The position numbers and the translations under genes were made by a program. This document shows, piece by piece, positions 9,291 through 19,493 of a stretch of 64,000 nucleotides of DNA (position 1 is the stretch's first letter; every line of letters starts with the position of its first letter). Source of the stretch: Aquamicrobium zhengzhouense (lineage in GTDB: Bacteria > Pseudomonadota > Alphaproteobacteria > Rhizobiales > Rhizobiaceae). The stretch covers positions 302,707-366,706 of the forward strand of contig NZ_JADGMQ010000001.1 of NCBI RefSeq assembly GCF_016124105.1, written 5' to 3'. Under the pieces are notes generated by a model. That model was not told the origin of the DNA, searched no databases, and saw nothing but the letters and a program-made list of their open reading frames with translations.

Positions 9291-9764
9291 ATGAAACTGA
9301 ACGAACTGCGTACTGCCGAAGGTTCGACCAAGTCGCGCAAGCGCGTCGGTCGTGGCATTGGCTCGGGCACCGGCAAGACCGGCGGCCGCGGCGTCAAGGG
9401 TCAGAAGTCTCGCTCGGGCGTTTCCGTGAACGGCTTCGAGGGTGGCCAGATGCCGCTCTACCGTCGTCTGCCGAAGCGCGGCTTCCGCAACCCGACGGCA
9501 AAGAACTACAACGAAGTGACGCTTGGCCGCGTCCAGGCTGCGATCGACGCGGGCAAGCTCAATGCTTCCGAGACGGTCAATGTTGAAGCCCTGGTTCAGG
9601 CTGGTGTTCTTCGTCGTGCCAAGGATGGCGTGCGCGTCATCGGCGGCGGCGAGCTGAAGGCCAAGGTCAATTTCGACGTGGCTGGTGCTTCCAAGTCGGC
9701 AATCGAACAGGTCGAGAAGGCCGGTGGTTCGGTTAAGTTGCCGGAAGTGGCTGCAGCCGAATAA
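9291..9764 (+). CDS. rplO: 50S ribosomal protein L15
   Basis: The 157-residue protein begins [20 protein letters not shown]. It has the glycine-rich extension [20 protein letters not shown] and [20 protein letters not shown], both diagnostic of L15. It is a late 50S assembly protein. It ends the ribosomal run before the long structured gap preceding secY. Confidence 0.99.
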   Translation: MKLNELRTAEGSTKSRKRVGRGIGSGTGKTGGRGVKGQKSRSGVSVNGFEGGQMPLYRRLPKRGFRNPTAKNYNEVTLGRVQAAIDAGKLNASETVNVEALVQAGVLRRAKDGVRVIGGGELKAKVNFDVAGASKSAIEQVEKAGGSVKLPEVAAAE

Positions 9765-9777
9765 CTTCGCGTTTATT

Positions 9778-9926
9778 CAGGCGGCGGTTTGTCTTGTATG
9801 GGTTGGTCGAAAATTAGCGATCAAACTCGTGCAAGTACAAACCGCCGCTTGCATCTTTTCGGGCCGAAGCCTATCTCGTGGCTTCGGTAACACACGGTCC
9901 GTCCATGTGGCGGACCTCGCTGTGTG
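9778..9926 (+). other. Structured rplO-secY leader with three hairpins
   Basis: The 181-base gap before secY holds three nested or consecutive stems. Arms at 9781-9792 and 9837-9848 match over 12 bases; the stem extends outward to 9778/9851 and, past one bulged base, inward to 9796/9832. A second stem pairs 9864-9871 with 9880-9887. A third pairs 9896-9901 with 9911-9916, flanked by CACAC/GTGTG at 9891-9895 and 9922-9926. The last stem ends seven bases before the GGAG ribosome site at 9933, so it could influence SecY translation. Confidence 0.6.
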
Positions 9927-9945
9927 ACGATACGGAGATTATTTT

Positions 9946-11286
9946 ATGGCATCGGCAGCGGAACAGCTAGCTTCCAACCTGAATTTTGCGGCCTTTGCCA
10001 AGGCCGAAGACTTGAAGAAGCGGATCTGGTTTACACTGGGTGCGCTGCTCGTCTACCGGCTCGGCACTTACATACCCATGCCGGGTATCAACCCGGAGGC
10101 GTTCGCGCAGGCGTTCCAGCAACAGTCTGGCGGCGTGCTTGGCATGTTCAACATGTTTGCGGGCGGCGCTGTCGAGCGCATGGCAATTTTCGCCCTTGGC
10201 ATCATGCCCTACATTTCCGCTTCCATCATCATGCAGCTGATGACGTCGGTTGTCCCGACGCTCGAGCAGCTGAAGAAGGAAGGCGAGCAGGGCCGTAAGG
10301 TCATCAATCAGTACACCCGCTATGGCACAGTGCTTCTGGCCGTCGTTCAGGCGTACGGCATTGCGGTCGGCCTGGAGTCGGGCAATCAGATCGTGGCTGA
10401 TCCAGGCTGGTTCTTCCGTGCGACAGCGGTCATTACGCTGGTCGGCGGCACCATGTTCCTGATGTGGCTGGGTGAGCAGATTACGGCTCGCGGCATCGGA
10501 AACGGTATTTCGCTTATCATCTTCGCCGGTATCGTCGCCGGATTGCCTTCGGCTCTTAGCGGTACCCTCGAGCTCGGCCGTACGGGCGCGCTGTCGACCG
10601 GGTTGATTCTTGCGATTCTGGTCCTCGCAGTTGTCCTGATCGCCGTGATCGTCTTCTTCGAACGGGCACAGCGACGTCTTTTGATCCAGTATCCGAAGCG
10701 CCAGGTCGGTAACCGCATGTTCCAGGGCGACACCTCGCACCTGCCGTTGAAGCTCAATACCGCAGGTGTCATTCCGGCAATCTTTGCGTCGTCGCTTCTG
10801 CTGCTGCCGGCCACGCTCGCTGGTTTCTCGGATACGACAGCTCTGCCTGCCTGGGCGAATTCGATTCTTGCGGCTCTCGGCCACGGCCAGCCGCTCTACA
10901 TGCTGCTTTACGGTGGCATGATCATGTTCTTCGCGTTTTTCTACACGGCGATCGTGTTCAACCCGAAGGATACCGCTGAACAGCTCAAGAAGCATTCTGG
11001 CTTCATTCCAGGCTATCGCCCGGGCGAGCGGACGGCGGAATATATAGATTATGTGCTGACGCGCATTACGCTTGTCGGTGCGATTTATCTGGTGATCGTC
11101 TGCCTCATTCCCGAATTTCTGATTTCCGCGACGGGTGTTCCTTTCTATCTGGGTGGGACTTCTCTCCTGATCGTTGTCAGCGTCACGCTTGATACGGTGT
11201 CACAGATTCAGGGTCATCTGATCGCGCATCAGTATGAGGGGTTGATCAAGAAGTCTAAGCTTCGCGGAGGTAAGAGGGGACGATGA
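9946..11286 (+). CDS. secY: Preprotein translocase subunit SecY
   Basis: The 446-residue protein has ten hydrophobic segments, expected for the SecYEG channel. Signatures include [19 protein letters not shown], the plug/TM2 region [20 protein letters not shown], and TM8/C-terminal [20 protein letters not shown]. It forms the inner-membrane pore for Sec-dependent export and, with SRP/YidC, for membrane insertion. It is preceded by a structured leader, and its last four bases overlap adk (ATGA). Confidence 0.99.
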   Translation: MASAAEQLASNLNFAAFAKAEDLKKRIWFTLGALLVYRLGTYIPMPGINPEAFAQAFQQQSGGVLGMFNMFAGGAVERMAIFALGIMPYISASIIMQLMTSVVPTLEQLKKEGEQGRKVINQYTRYGTVLLAVVQAYGIAVGLESGNQIVADPGWFFRATAVITLVGGTMFLMWLGEQITARGIGNGISLIIFAGIVAGLPSALSGTLELGRTGALSTGLILAILVLAVVLIAVIVFFERAQRRLLIQYPKRQVGNRMFQGDTSHLPLKLNTAGVIPAIFASSLLLLPATLAGFSDTTALPAWANSILAALGHGQPLYMLLYGGMIMFFAFFYTAIVFNPKDTAEQLKKHSGFIPGYRPGERTAEYIDYVLTRITLVGAIYLVIVCLIPEFLISATGVPFYLGGTSLLIVVSVTLDTVSQIQGHLIAHQYEGLIKKSKLRGGKRGR

Positions 11287-11864
11287 GACTTATTCTACTC
11301 GGCCCGCCCGGTGCCGGTAAGGGCACGCAGGCGCAACGGCTCGTTGCAAAGTACGGCATTCCACAATTGTCGACGGGGGACATGCTTCGTGCAGCCGTCG
11401 CAAACGGCACGGAAGTCGGCAAGCGTGCCAAGGCGGTAATGGATGCTGGTGAACTGGTTTCGGATGAGATCGTAAATGCGATCGTAGCTGAACGTATCGA
11501 TCAAGCGGACTGCGATAGGGGGTTCATCCTTGATGGTTACCCGCGCACGCTCGCGCAGGCTGATGCGGTCCACGACATGTTGGCAGAACGGGGCATCCTG
11601 CTGGATTCGGTGATTGAGCTTGTCGTCGACGACAAGGTTCTGGTTGGCCGTATCGTCAACCGCGCTGAAGAAGCAAAGGCCGCTGGCCAGCCGGTTCGCA
11701 AGGACGACAATCCTGAGGTGTTTGAGGAGCGTCTGCGCGAGTACTACAAGAAAACGGCACCCTTGATCGGCTACTATTATGCCAACGATCAGCTTCGGCA
11801 GGTTGATGGTATGGCGCCGATCGATGATGTGACCGCACAGATCGAGGCATTGCTGTCTCGCTAA
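11283..11864 (+). CDS. adk: Adenylate kinase
   Basis: The 193-residue protein has the P-loop [15 protein letters not shown] near residue 7, the NMP-binding segment [20 protein letters not shown] and [16 protein letters not shown]. It interconverts ATP + AMP and 2 ADP in the cytosol. It is the short-lid form: the region around [20 protein letters not shown] lacks the zinc-binding lid. It overlaps secY by four bases, the usual secY-adk coupling. Confidence 0.99.
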   Translation: MRLILLGPPGAGKGTQAQRLVAKYGIPQLSTGDMLRAAVANGTEVGKRAKAVMDAGELVSDEIVNAIVAERIDQADCDRGFILDGYPRTLAQADAVHDMLAERGILLDSVIELVVDDKVLVGRIVNRAEEAKAAGQPVRKDDNPEVFEERLREYYKKTAPLIGYYYANDQLRQVDGMAPIDDVTAQIEALLSR

Positions 11865-11968
11865 CACAATGCGGCGTGGAGCTGCCGCAATGTGTTGACT
11901 TCCGTTGTGTTAAAGAATACAGCGGCGCGACTTCTAATCGGGTGTTCTGTGGCGGTCCCTCGGGACCG
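11865..11968 (+). other. Structured adk-rpsM gap (alpha-operon leader candidate)
   Basis: The 214-base gap 11865-12078 holds an 11-base stem with one A.A mismatch (11865-11875 with 11884-11894) directly after the adk stop. A second stem with perfect seven-base arms lies at 11953-11959 and 11962-11968. The first lacks a T-tract. In E. coli the leader before rpsM is a pseudoknot bound by S4; here rpsD is not in the operon. A regulatory role is therefore inference. Confidence 0.45.
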
Positions 11969-12078
11969 TCCATCCGTTTGGAGCAATAAATCTCCGCAAG
12001 GGCCGGCCTCCACCGGACGCGGATAACCGAAACCGCCGCCGCGATCGCGTGATCCGTCGGCCGATATGGAGAAAGACC

Positions 12079-12447
12079 ATGGCTCGTATAGCCGGTGTTA
12101 ATATCCCGACAAACAAGCGCGTCATCATCGCGCTTCAGTACATTCACGGCATTGGCCCCAAGTTCGCAGCCGAAATCGTTGAGAAAGTCGGTATTCCGCT
12201 CGATCGTCGCGTTCATCAGCTGACCGACGCGGAAGTGCTGCAGATCCGGGAGGCCATCGACCGCGACTACCAGGTTGAGGGTGACCTGCGTCGTGAAGTG
12301 TCGATGAACATCAAGCGTCTGATGGATTTGGGCTGCTACCGCGGTCTTCGTCACCGTCGCTCGCTGCCGGTTCGTGGCCAGCGCACGCACACCAACGCCC
12401 GCACCCGCAAGGGTCCGGCGAAGGCGATTGCCGGTAAGAAGAAGTAA
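12079..12447 (+). CDS. rpsM: 30S ribosomal protein S13
   Basis: The protein has 122 residues from the ATG at 12079 ([20 protein letters not shown]), matching the family start. An in-frame ATG at 12049 would add ten unrelated residues. The helix-turn-helix-like [18 protein letters not shown] and the basic tail [19 protein letters not shown] are conserved. S13 forms the head-to-50S bridge. A GGAGAAAG ribosome site precedes it. Confidence 0.98.
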   Translation: MARIAGVNIPTNKRVIIALQYIHGIGPKFAAEIVEKVGIPLDRRVHQLTDAEVLQIREAIDRDYQVEGDLRREVSMNIKRLMDLGCYRGLRHRRSLPVRGQRTHTNARTRKGPAKAIAGKKK

Positions 12448-12460
12448 TCACAATTGGATT

Positions 12461-12496
12461 TTGGCCAGTGCACGGCTTCGGGCTGTCGCTGGCCAA
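12461..12496 (+). other. Hairpin in the rpsM-rpsK gap
   Basis: Perfect eight-base outer arms (TTGGCCAG 12461-12468, CTGGCCAA 12489-12496) surround an inner five-pair stem (12472-12476 with 12482-12486, one G-U) and a TTCGG loop. No T-tract follows. It occupies the middle of the 101-base gap. The function is unknown. Confidence 0.5.
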
Positions 12497-12548
12497 GGTG
12501 TAGCCGCTGGTAGTACGGCGGCGTTGATATCAATCGGAAGGACTTTAG

Positions 12549-12938
12549 ATGGCCAAGGAAGCCGGACGCGTTCGCCGTCGCGAACGTAAAAATATTTCGA
12601 CGGGCGTTGCTCACGTCAACTCCACGTTCAACAATACCATGATCACGATCACCGATGCACAGGGCAACGCGATTGCCTGGTCGTCGGCAGGTGCACAGGG
12701 TTTCAAGGGCTCGCGTAAGTCGACCCCGTTTGCTGCTCAGGTTGCTGCGGAAGACGTAGCTCGCAAGGCGCAGGAACACGGGATGCGTACGCTTGAGGTT
12801 GAGGTTTGCGGTCCGGGTTCGGGTCGTGAGTCGGCTCTTCGTGCGCTGCAGGCTGCTGGCTTCACGATCACCTCGATCCGTGACGTCACGCCGATCCCGC
12901 ACAATGGCTGCCGCCCGCGCAAGAAGCGCCGCGTCTGA
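12549..12938 (+). CDS. rpsK: 30S ribosomal protein S11
   Basis: The 129-residue protein has [40 protein letters not shown] and the C-terminal [19 protein letters not shown], all diagnostic of S11. It lies on the 30S platform and helps select mRNA. A GGAAGGAC ribosome site precedes it. A 97-base gap follows before rpoA. Confidence 0.99.
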   Translation: MAKEAGRVRRRERKNISTGVAHVNSTFNNTMITITDAQGNAIAWSSAGAQGFKGSRKSTPFAAQVAAEDVARKAQEHGMRTLEVEVCGPGSGRESALRALQAAGFTITSIRDVTPIPHNGCRPRKKRRV

Positions 12939-13035
12939 CGAATTCACACACTCGATGAGCGCACTGCGCTCCTCTCGGGTTTCCACTTATGCCCGTCACG
13001 ATTGGATGGTGTCGGGGAATGGAAGGAAGAACTGA

Positions 13036-14046
13036 ATGATTCAGAAAAACTGGCAGGAACTCATCAAGCCGAACAAGATCGAGTTCACGACCAAGGGCAA
13101 TACCGTCACCACTCTGGTTGCGGAGCCTCTGGAGCGTGGATACGGCCTGACGCTTGGCAACGCTCTGCGTCGTGTTTTGCTGTCGTCGCTTCGTGGAGCC
13201 GCCGTTACGGCCGTTCAGATCGACGGCGTGCTGCATGAGTTCTCGTCGATCAACGGCGTTCGCGAAGACGTCACCGATATCGTTCTCAACATCAAGGAAA
13301 TCGCCATCCGCATGGAAGGCGAGGGCCCGAAGCGCATGGTCGTGCGCAAGCAGGGTCCTGGTGTTGTGACCGCCGGTGACATTCAGACGGTCGGCGATGT
13401 GGAAATCCTCAACCCGGATCACGTGCTGTGCACGCTCGATGAGGGCGCGGAAATCCGCATGGAATTCACCGTCGACACCGGCAAGGGCTATGTCCCGGCT
13501 GAGCGTAACCGCGCTGAAGATGCTCCGATCGGTCTTATTCCGGTCGACAGCCTCTACTCGCCGGTCAAGAAGGTCTCCTACAAGGTTGAGAACACCCGTG
13601 AGGGCCAGGTTCTCGACTATGACAAGCTTTCTATGACCATCGAGACCAACGGTGCCGTTACCGGTGAGGATGCAGTGGCTTTCGCTGCTCGCATTCTGCA
13701 GGATCAGCTTGGTTTGTTCGTCAACTTCGAAGAGCCGCAGAAGGAAGTTGCTTCCGAGCAGGTTACAGAACTCGCGTTCAACCCTGCGCTGCTCAAGAAG
13801 GTGGACGAGCTGGAGCTGTCTGTCCGCTCGGCGAACTGCCTCAAGAACGACAACATCGTATACATCGGCGACCTGATCCAGAAGACGGAAGCCGAGATGC
13901 TTCGCACGCCGAATTTCGGCCGCAAGTCGCTCAACGAGATCAAGGAAGTTCTCGCTGCCATGGGTCTGCACCTCGGAATGGAAGTGCAGGACTGGCCGCC
14001 AGAGAACATCGAAGAGCTCGCAAAGCGTTACGAAGACCAATATTGA
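13036..14046 (+). CDS. rpoA: DNA-directed RNA polymerase subunit alpha
   Basis: The 336-residue protein has both expected domains. The N-terminal assembly domain (about 1-235) includes [20 protein letters not shown]. The C-terminal domain (about 255-330) with [20 protein letters not shown] and [20 protein letters not shown] binds UP elements and activators. It lies between rpsK and rplQ as in nearly all bacteria. Confidence 0.99.
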   Translation: MIQKNWQELIKPNKIEFTTKGNTVTTLVAEPLERGYGLTLGNALRRVLLSSLRGAAVTAVQIDGVLHEFSSINGVREDVTDIVLNIKEIAIRMEGEGPKRMVVRKQGPGVVTAGDIQTVGDVEILNPDHVLCTLDEGAEIRMEFTVDTGKGYVPAERNRAEDAPIGLIPVDSLYSPVKKVSYKVENTREGQVLDYDKLSMTIETNGAVTGEDAVAFAARILQDQLGLFVNFEEPQKEVASEQVTELAFNPALLKKVDELELSVRSANCLKNDNIVYIGDLIQKTEAEMLRTPNFGRKSLNEIKEVLAAMGLHLGMEVQDWPPENIEELAKRYEDQY

Positions 14047-14077
14047 GGCAAAAGCCTCTTAGAGAAGGAGTAGGCCA

Positions 14078-14503
14078 ATGCGCCACGGAAAATCCGGTCG
14101 CCGTCTCGGCCGCACTGTCAGCCACCGCAAGGCGCTGTTCTCGAACATGGCTGCCTCGCTGATCGAGCACGAGCAGATCACCACCACTCTGCCGAAGGCG
14201 AAGGAACTTCGCCCGATCGTTGAGAAGCTTGTCACCCTTGGCAAGCGCGGCGATCTGCACGCACGTCGTCAGGCAGCGTCGGCAATCGGTTCGGAAGCAG
14301 CAGCGAAGCGTCTGTTCGACGTCATCGCACCGCGTTACGCGACCCGCAACGGTGGCTACCTGCGCATCATGAAGGCGGGCTTCCGCTTTGGTGACAACGC
14401 GCCGATGGCTGTCATCGAGTTCGTTGATCGCGACACTTCGGCAAAGGGTGCGGGTGACCGCGCTCGCGTTGAGGCTGAGCAGGAGAACGAAGAAGCCGCA
14501 TAA
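14078..14503 (+). CDS. rplQ: 50S ribosomal protein L17
   Basis: The 141-residue protein begins [20 protein letters not shown] and includes [20 protein letters not shown]. The basic glutamate-rich tail is longer than in E. coli, as is common in alphaproteobacteria. It is the last gene of the superoperon, preceded by an AGAAGGAG ribosome site and followed by a strong terminator. Confidence 0.99.
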   Translation: MRHGKSGRRLGRTVSHRKALFSNMAASLIEHEQITTTLPKAKELRPIVEKLVTLGKRGDLHARRQAASAIGSEAAAKRLFDVIAPRYATRNGGYLRIMKAGFRFGDNAPMAVIEFVDRDTSAKGAGDRARVEAEQENEEAA

Positions 14504-14530
14504 TTGCAGCTTTTTCATTAGAGACTTCGG

Positions 14531-14560
14531 GAAGGGGCCTTCGGGCCCCTTCTTGTGTTT
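14531..14560 (+). terminator. Rho-independent terminator after rplQ
   Basis: Nine-base arms (14531-14539 and 14544-14552) close a TTCG tetraloop and are followed by TTGTGTTTTAA. It lies 28 bases after the rplQ stop and ends the whole S10-spc-alpha unit. Confidence 0.9.
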
Positions 14561-14645
14561 TAATGCAGTGGTGGGTTTGCGGGGTATGCGCACAAGCCGT
14601 TGGGCCCTGCAGGTGGGCTCGTCAGAGAACGGCTATGAATGCGGC

Positions 14646-15920
14646 TCAGTCTTGGCCGAGGAGCAAGCGGTTGAGGGTCAGCGCCATAACCTTCGCAGAT
14701 TGGATCATGTCTTCAATTCCGACCCATTCGTCCGGACGGTGTGCGAGGTCAAGGATCCCTGGGCCGTAGGCGATGCAGTCGTACAAGTGTCCGATACGGG
14801 CGATATGTTTCTGATCGTATGTGCCCGGTGATATGACGTATTGCGGCTCGCGGTCGAATATCTCGTGGATGGATTTGGCGACCGCCTGAACAACCGGGCT
14901 ATCGCGGTCGGTCATCGTCGGTTGCACCTCCATCAAGTCGCGGAGGCGATAATCGAATCGCGGCCGATTACTCTTCAACTGCTCCAGAATTGAGACGACC
15001 TCGCCCTTTACCTCATCGATTGATTCCTCAAGAAGGAAGCGGCGGTCGATGATCGCGCGACAAGAATCGGCGACGTTGGGCGACGGCAAGCCCGGGAAGT
15101 GGTCTTCAGTCTGTCCGCCGTGGATCGAATTGATGTTCAATGTCGATCTTCGTGCTCCCTCAGGCACGACCGGCATGGTCGTGGTCTTCCGATCAAGGGC
15201 GGGGTAGAGGTCGCTTTCAAACGCGTTCAGAACGGCACCCATATGCCGGATAGCGGAATCGCCCAGGAAGGGCATGGAGCCGTGGGCTATGGAGCCAAGC
15301 GTCTCAATTTCCGCCCACCACACGCCTCGGTGGCCAAGGCAAATTCGGTCCTTGTTGAGTGGCTCCGGGATGATGACATGGTCGACTCGTGGCTTTGAAA
15401 AGTAGCCCTGTTGGGCGAGATAAGCGACTCCGCCAAAACCACCTGACTCTTCGTCGACTGTTCCCGAAATCTCAATGGCGCCGGGAAAATCTGGGTAGGT
15501 GGCGATGAACGCCTCTGCCGCAATGATTGACGCGGCGAGGCCGCCTTTCATATCGCAGGCGCCGCGGCCGTAGACCCGACCATCCCGTACTTCTCCACCA
15601 AAGGGATCGACTGTCCAGCCTTCGCCGGCTTCAACGACATCGATATGCGAATTGAAGTGGACGGTCGGGCCGGAGCTTCTGCCATCGAACCGAGCAATCA
15701 CATTGGTGCGCGGATATCGATCGCTGTCACCGGGCGTGCCTTCGGCGCGGATCATCTTGATCCCGAATCCAGCCTTGCGCAGCCGCATGGCGATATATTC
15801 TGCGCATGGGGTATAGGCCTCTCCCGGAGGATTGATCGTCGGAAACCGAATGAGATCAACGGTAAGGGAGACGAGGTCGTCGCGTCGTTGGTCGATGGCG
15901 GAGAGCAAGCGTTCTGTCAT
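14646..15920 (-). CDS. M20 family metallopeptidase / deacylase (ArgE/DapE-like)
   Basis: About 424 residues from the ATG at 15920 (MTERLLSAIDQRRDDLVSL). A TTG at 15968 could add 16 residues. M20 motifs are present: the metal-binding HIDVVEAGEGW near residue 85, GRGACDMKGGLAAS near 120, and the catalytic/metal pair TVDEESGGFGG near 155. A lid/dimer domain with IAHGSMPFLG follows. Relatives deacetylate acetylornithine, desuccinylate diaminopimelate or hydrolyse other N-acyl amino acids with two zinc ions. The substrate cannot be told from sequence. It is convergent with rplQ. Confidence 0.85.
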   Translation of the reverse strand: MTERLLSAIDQRRDDLVSLTVDLIRFPTINPPGEAYTPCAEYIAMRLRKAGFGIKMIRAEGTPGDSDRYPRTNVIARFDGRSSGPTVHFNSHIDVVEAGEGWTVDPFGGEVRDGRVYGRGACDMKGGLAASIIAAEAFIATYPDFPGAIEISGTVDEESGGFGGVAYLAQQGYFSKPRVDHVIIPEPLNKDRICLGHRGVWWAEIETLGSIAHGSMPFLGDSAIRHMGAVLNAFESDLYPALDRKTTTMPVVPEGARRSTLNINSIHGGQTEDHFPGLPSPNVADSCRAIIDRRFLLEESIDEVKGEVVSILEQLKSNRPRFDYRLRDLMEVQPTMTDRDSPVVQAVAKSIHEIFDREPQYVISPGTYDQKHIARIGHLYDCIAYGPGILDLAHRPDEWVGIEDMIQSAKVMALTLNRLLLGQD

Positions 15921-16104
15921 GTGCCAATTGAGCAGGCTTGGCTTCTGCTTGGCAAGTGTGGCTGACAAAGGTTGTGCATGGGCCAGCGTCTCACGGGGTT
16001 GTGAGGATCACGGCGAGCGCTTTGTTAGGATGTTCCGAAACATATGTGGGCTTGAACCGCCGGGTTCGGATGTGAAACATTCAATTGATGGGTCGGGGTT
16101 AATC

Positions 16105-16530
16105 ATGCGTCATCGGTTGGCCATCATGGCTGGTGCCTTTTTCCTCGCTGTTGGCAGCGCTCATGCCGCCGCAGTCGTTGCGCGCGTTGATGTTGCCGAG
16201 CAGAAGATGGTCGTCAGCCACTATGGCAAGGTGATCCACGAATGGGTGGTATCCACCGGAGCTGACGAGTTTGGGGGAACTCCCCGAGGCGAGTACAAAC
16301 CTTATCGGATGCACAGGATGTGGCACTCACGTACGCACAACGGTGAGGAGATGCCATTTTCGGTGTTCTATGACCGCGGCTGGGCCGTCCACGGCACGAC
16401 TGAGGTAGACCGGCTCGGAAGTCCGGTGTCGCATGGTTGCGTCCGCTTGGACCCGGAACACGCGGAGACCTTCTACACGCTCGTCAACAAGGTTGGGGCA
16501 GGAAACACCCGCATCATCATCGAAAATTGA
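16105..16530 (+). CDS. Exported L,D-transpeptidase (YkuD domain)
   Basis: The 141-residue protein starts MRHRLAIMAGAFFLAVGSAHA, a clear Sec signal peptide. The rest is a minimal YkuD domain. The catalytic motif reads HGTTEVDRLGSPVSHGCVRL, with the conserved histidines and nucleophilic cysteine near residue 115. Such enzymes make 3-3 peptidoglycan cross-links or attach proteins to the wall in the periplasm. A much longer reading frame upstream lies antisense to the M20 gene and is not used. Confidence 0.88.
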   Translation: MRHRLAIMAGAFFLAVGSAHAAAVVARVDVAEQKMVVSHYGKVIHEWVVSTGADEFGGTPRGEYKPYRMHRMWHSRTHNGEEMPFSVFYDRGWAVHGTTEVDRLGSPVSHGCVRLDPEHAETFYTLVNKVGAGNTRIIIEN

Positions 16531-16618
16531 GCCGGGAATTTATTCCACATCTTGTCCCGGGTGAGGCATTTCATTCCGGGGCGCTATTCAATAGCCTGAG
16601 GCCAGGAGGCAGCCTGGC

Positions 16619-19456
16619 ATGACGCAGCACCAAATCGATCTTTCGAAACCGGTCTCGGACGAGGTTCGGAAAACGACATGCTACATGTGCGCATGTCGTT
16701 GCGGTATCGATGTGCACCTCAAAGACGGCAAGATCCGTTATATCGAGGGTAATCGCGATCATCCGGTGAACAAGGGTGTTCTGTGCGCCAAGGGCTCTGC
16801 CGGAATCATGCAGCATTACGCGCCGGCGCGCCTCTCCGCGCCATTGCTGCGCACCGGACCCAGAGGTTCGGGCGAATTTCGTACCATTTCATGGGATGAG
16901 GCGCTTGCTTTGGCGAGCGAATGGCTCGGGCAGGTTCGGTCAGACGATCCCAGGAAACTTGCCTTCTTCACCGGGCGAGACCAGTCGCAGTCGCTCACCG
17001 GCTTTTGGGCGCAACAATTCGGGACGCCAAACTATGCCGCTCACGGCGGCTTTTGTTCGGTGAACATGGCAGCCGCTGGGATCATGACCATCGGCGGGGC
17101 ATTCTGGGAGTTTGGTGCGCCTGATTGGGAGCGCACCAAGCTGTTCGTGATGTTCGGCGTGGCGGAAGATCACGATTCCAACCCGATCAAGATGGGCATT
17201 TCCAAACTGAAACAGCGCGGAGCGCGCTTCGTGTCGGTCAATCCGGTCCGTACCGGCTATTCTGCGGTCGCTGACAGCTGGATCGGCGTTCGCCCGGGCA
17301 CCGATGGCCTTCTTATCCTCGCGCTCGTCCACGAGCTTCTAAAGGCCCGTAAGATAGATATCGACTATCTTGTTCGGTATTCGAATGCGCCTTGGCTTGT
17401 GATCGATGCGCCCGGCACTGATCGACACGGCCTTTTTGCGCGCTCTGCGGATGGCAAACCTCTCATCTGGGAAACCGTGACCGAGCGTGCCGTGGAGGTT
17501 GGGTCAAAGGGCGCACAGCCCGCTTTGAGCGGTCGGATTGTGCTGGATGACGGAACGGTCGCTCGGCCCTCTTTCGAACTTCTTGTTGAGGAGTACCTCA
17601 ATCCGCGTCACTCGCCCGAGGCGGTTGCGGACAAGATCGGTATTTCTCCAGACGTCATACGCGGCCTTGCTGCCGAGATTGCAAGGGTAGCCTTCGAGGA
17701 GGCAATCGAGGTCCCGCAGTCATGGACGGACGTCCACGGAAATCACCACGCGAGCTTTGTGGGGAGACCGGTCTCGTTCCACGCCATGCGAGGAATTTCC
17801 GCGCATTCGAACGGCTTTCAAACGGCACGGGCACTGCACATGCTGCAGGTGCTGATCGGAGCAGTGGATTGTCCGGGGGGCTTCAGGTACGAGCCGCCTT
17901 ACCCGAAGCCGGTGCAAGCTCATCCTCGCCCGCATGGCAGGGCGGAGCATTTTGGTTCGAACCAACCGCTGTCCGGACCTCATCTCGGCTTCCCGCTTGG
18001 TCCTGAGGACCTGCTGGTCGATGAAGCAGGGCAACCGTCACGTATCGACAAGGCCTTCTCCTGGGATGCTCCGCTTTCCGCCCACGGCCTCATGCATATG
18101 GTGATCGCCAACGCGCATGCCGGTGATCCGTATCCTGTGGACGTGCTGTTTCTCTATATGGCGAACATGGCCTGGAACTCGTCGATGAACACGGCGGGTA
18201 CGATTCGCATGCTGGAGGAAAAGGACGAAGCGACGGGCGAGTACAGGATACCGAAGATCATCTACTCGGATGCATATTCGTCAGAAATGGTTGCGTATGC
18301 GGACCTGATCCTGCCGGATACGACCTACCTTGAGCGGCACGATTGCATCTCGCTTCTGGACCGCCCCATTGCCGAACCGGATTCCGTGAACGATGCAATT
18401 CGCTGGCCTGTGCTGCTGCCGGACCGGGATGTGCGTGCGTTTCAGAGCGTACTTCTGGATCTTGGTGCCCGCCTCAGGCTGCCAGGCTTCGCTGACAGTC
18501 GCGGGCAGCCGCTCTATCGTGACTACGCAGACTATATCGTGCGCCATGAACGCAGGCCCGGCATCGGGCCACTGGCCGGGTTTCGCGGATCAGATGGAAC
18601 ACGCGCGGGCAGGGGGGCGAGCAATCCACGTCAGCTCGAACAATATATCGAGAACGGGTCTTTCTTCTCGGCCCCCATTCCCGTGGAAGCGCAATTCTAC
18701 AAACATGCCAACGCGGCCTATCAGGACTTCGCCGTGAAGATGGGGTTCTTCGACACCCCTCAGCCGGTGACGTTTCAGCTCTGGTCGGAAGAGTTGGCGA
18801 AGTTCATGCTATCCGCCCAGGGGGTGCGCGAGCCGATTGCGCCGGAGCAGCATCGGGAACGAATACTCTCTGCGTTCAGCCCTCTGCCGCTCTGGTACGA
18901 GCCTCTGGAAGAGCAGGCCGTTGATCGTGATGAGTTCCCGTACCATGCCATCACACAGCGCCCGATGGCGATGTACCATTCATGGGGTTCGATGAATGCC
19001 TGGCTACGGCAGATCTATACGCAGAACTATCTGTTCGTGCCGGGCGAGATCTGCGATGCCCATGGGCTGAAAGATGGCGACTGGGCGTGGGTGTCCTCAC
19101 ACCACGGACGCATCAAGGTGCCGGTCAAGCGGACTGACACTGCCAATCGGGATACGATGTGGACCTGGAACGCAATTGGAAAGAGACGCGGGGCGTGGGC
19201 ACTGGATCCAGACGCGCCGGAAGGGGAAAAAGGTTTCCTTTTGAACCACTTGATTCACGAGCTTCTTCCAGAACAACAAGACGGGATGCGCTGGTCAAAT
19301 TCCGACCCCGTCACCGGCCAGGCGGCCTGGTATGATCTTCGTGTCCGTATCGAGAAGGCAGAGCCGCCAGCAGAAAGTGAGCCGTATTTCCAGCCGGTCC
19401 TGAAAACGACCGAGACGCCAGCAGAAATCCGATACGGCGAGGAGTGGAGCCAGTGA
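16619..19456 (+). CDS. soeA: Molybdopterin oxidoreductase, SoeA-like sulfite dehydrogenase catalytic subunit
   Basis: The 945-residue protein opens with an Fe4S4 site (C21-x2-C24-x3-C28 and a fourth cysteine in GVLCAKG). It continues with molybdopterin oxidoreductase domains (FFTGRDQSQSLTGFWAQQFG, AHGGFCSVNMAAAGIM with a candidate Mo-ligand cysteine near 146) and a C-terminal dinucleotide-binding domain. There is no Tat or Sec signal, so it should act in the cytosol, as SoeA does. The next two genes encode an FeS subunit and an NrfD/DmsC-type anchor, giving the SoeABC layout for quinone-linked sulfite oxidation. Thiosulfate/polysulfide or DMSO-type enzymes are alternatives. AGGAGG precedes the start. 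Confidence 0.75.
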   Translation: MTQHQIDLSKPVSDEVRKTTCYMCACRCGIDVHLKDGKIRYIEGNRDHPVNKGVLCAKGSAGIMQHYAPARLSAPLLRTGPRGSGEFRTISWDEALALASEWLGQVRSDDPRKLAFFTGRDQSQSLTGFWAQQFGTPNYAAHGGFCSVNMAAAGIMTIGGAFWEFGAPDWERTKLFVMFGVAEDHDSNPIKMGISKLKQRGARFVSVNPVRTGYSAVADSWIGVRPGTDGLLILALVHELLKARKIDIDYLVRYSNAPWLVIDAPGTDRHGLFARSADGKPLIWETVTERAVEVGSKGAQPALSGRIVLDDGTVARPSFELLVEEYLNPRHSPEAVADKIGISPDVIRGLAAEIARVAFEEAIEVPQSWTDVHGNHHASFVGRPVSFHAMRGISAHSNGFQTARALHMLQVLIGAVDCPGGFRYEPPYPKPVQAHPRPHGRAEHFGSNQPLSGPHLGFPLGPEDLLVDEAGQPSRIDKAFSWDAPLSAHGLMHMVIANAHAGDPYPVDVLFLYMANMAWNSSMNTAGTIRMLEEKDEATGEYRIPKIIYSDAYSSEMVAYADLILPDTTYLERHDCISLLDRPIAEPDSVNDAIRWPVLLPDRDVRAFQSVLLDLGARLRLPGFADSRGQPLYRDYADYIVRHERRPGIGPLAGFRGSDGTRAGRGASNPRQLEQYIENGSFFSAPIPVEAQFYKHANAAYQDFAVKMGFFDTPQPVTFQLWSEELAKFMLSAQGVREPIAPEQHRERILSAFSPLPLWYEPLEEQAVDRDEFPYHAITQRPMAMYHSWGSMNAWLRQIYTQNYLFVPGEICDAHGLKDGDWAWVSSHHGRIKVPVKRTDTANRDTMWTWNAIGKRRGAWALDPDAPEGEKGFLLNHLIHELLPEQQDGMRWSNSDPVTGQAAWYDLRVRIEKAEPPAESEPYFQPVLKTTETPAEIRYGEEWSQ

Positions 19457-19493
19457 CTGCGTCTGCGATGTATCCCGGTTGGAGGGATGTCTA

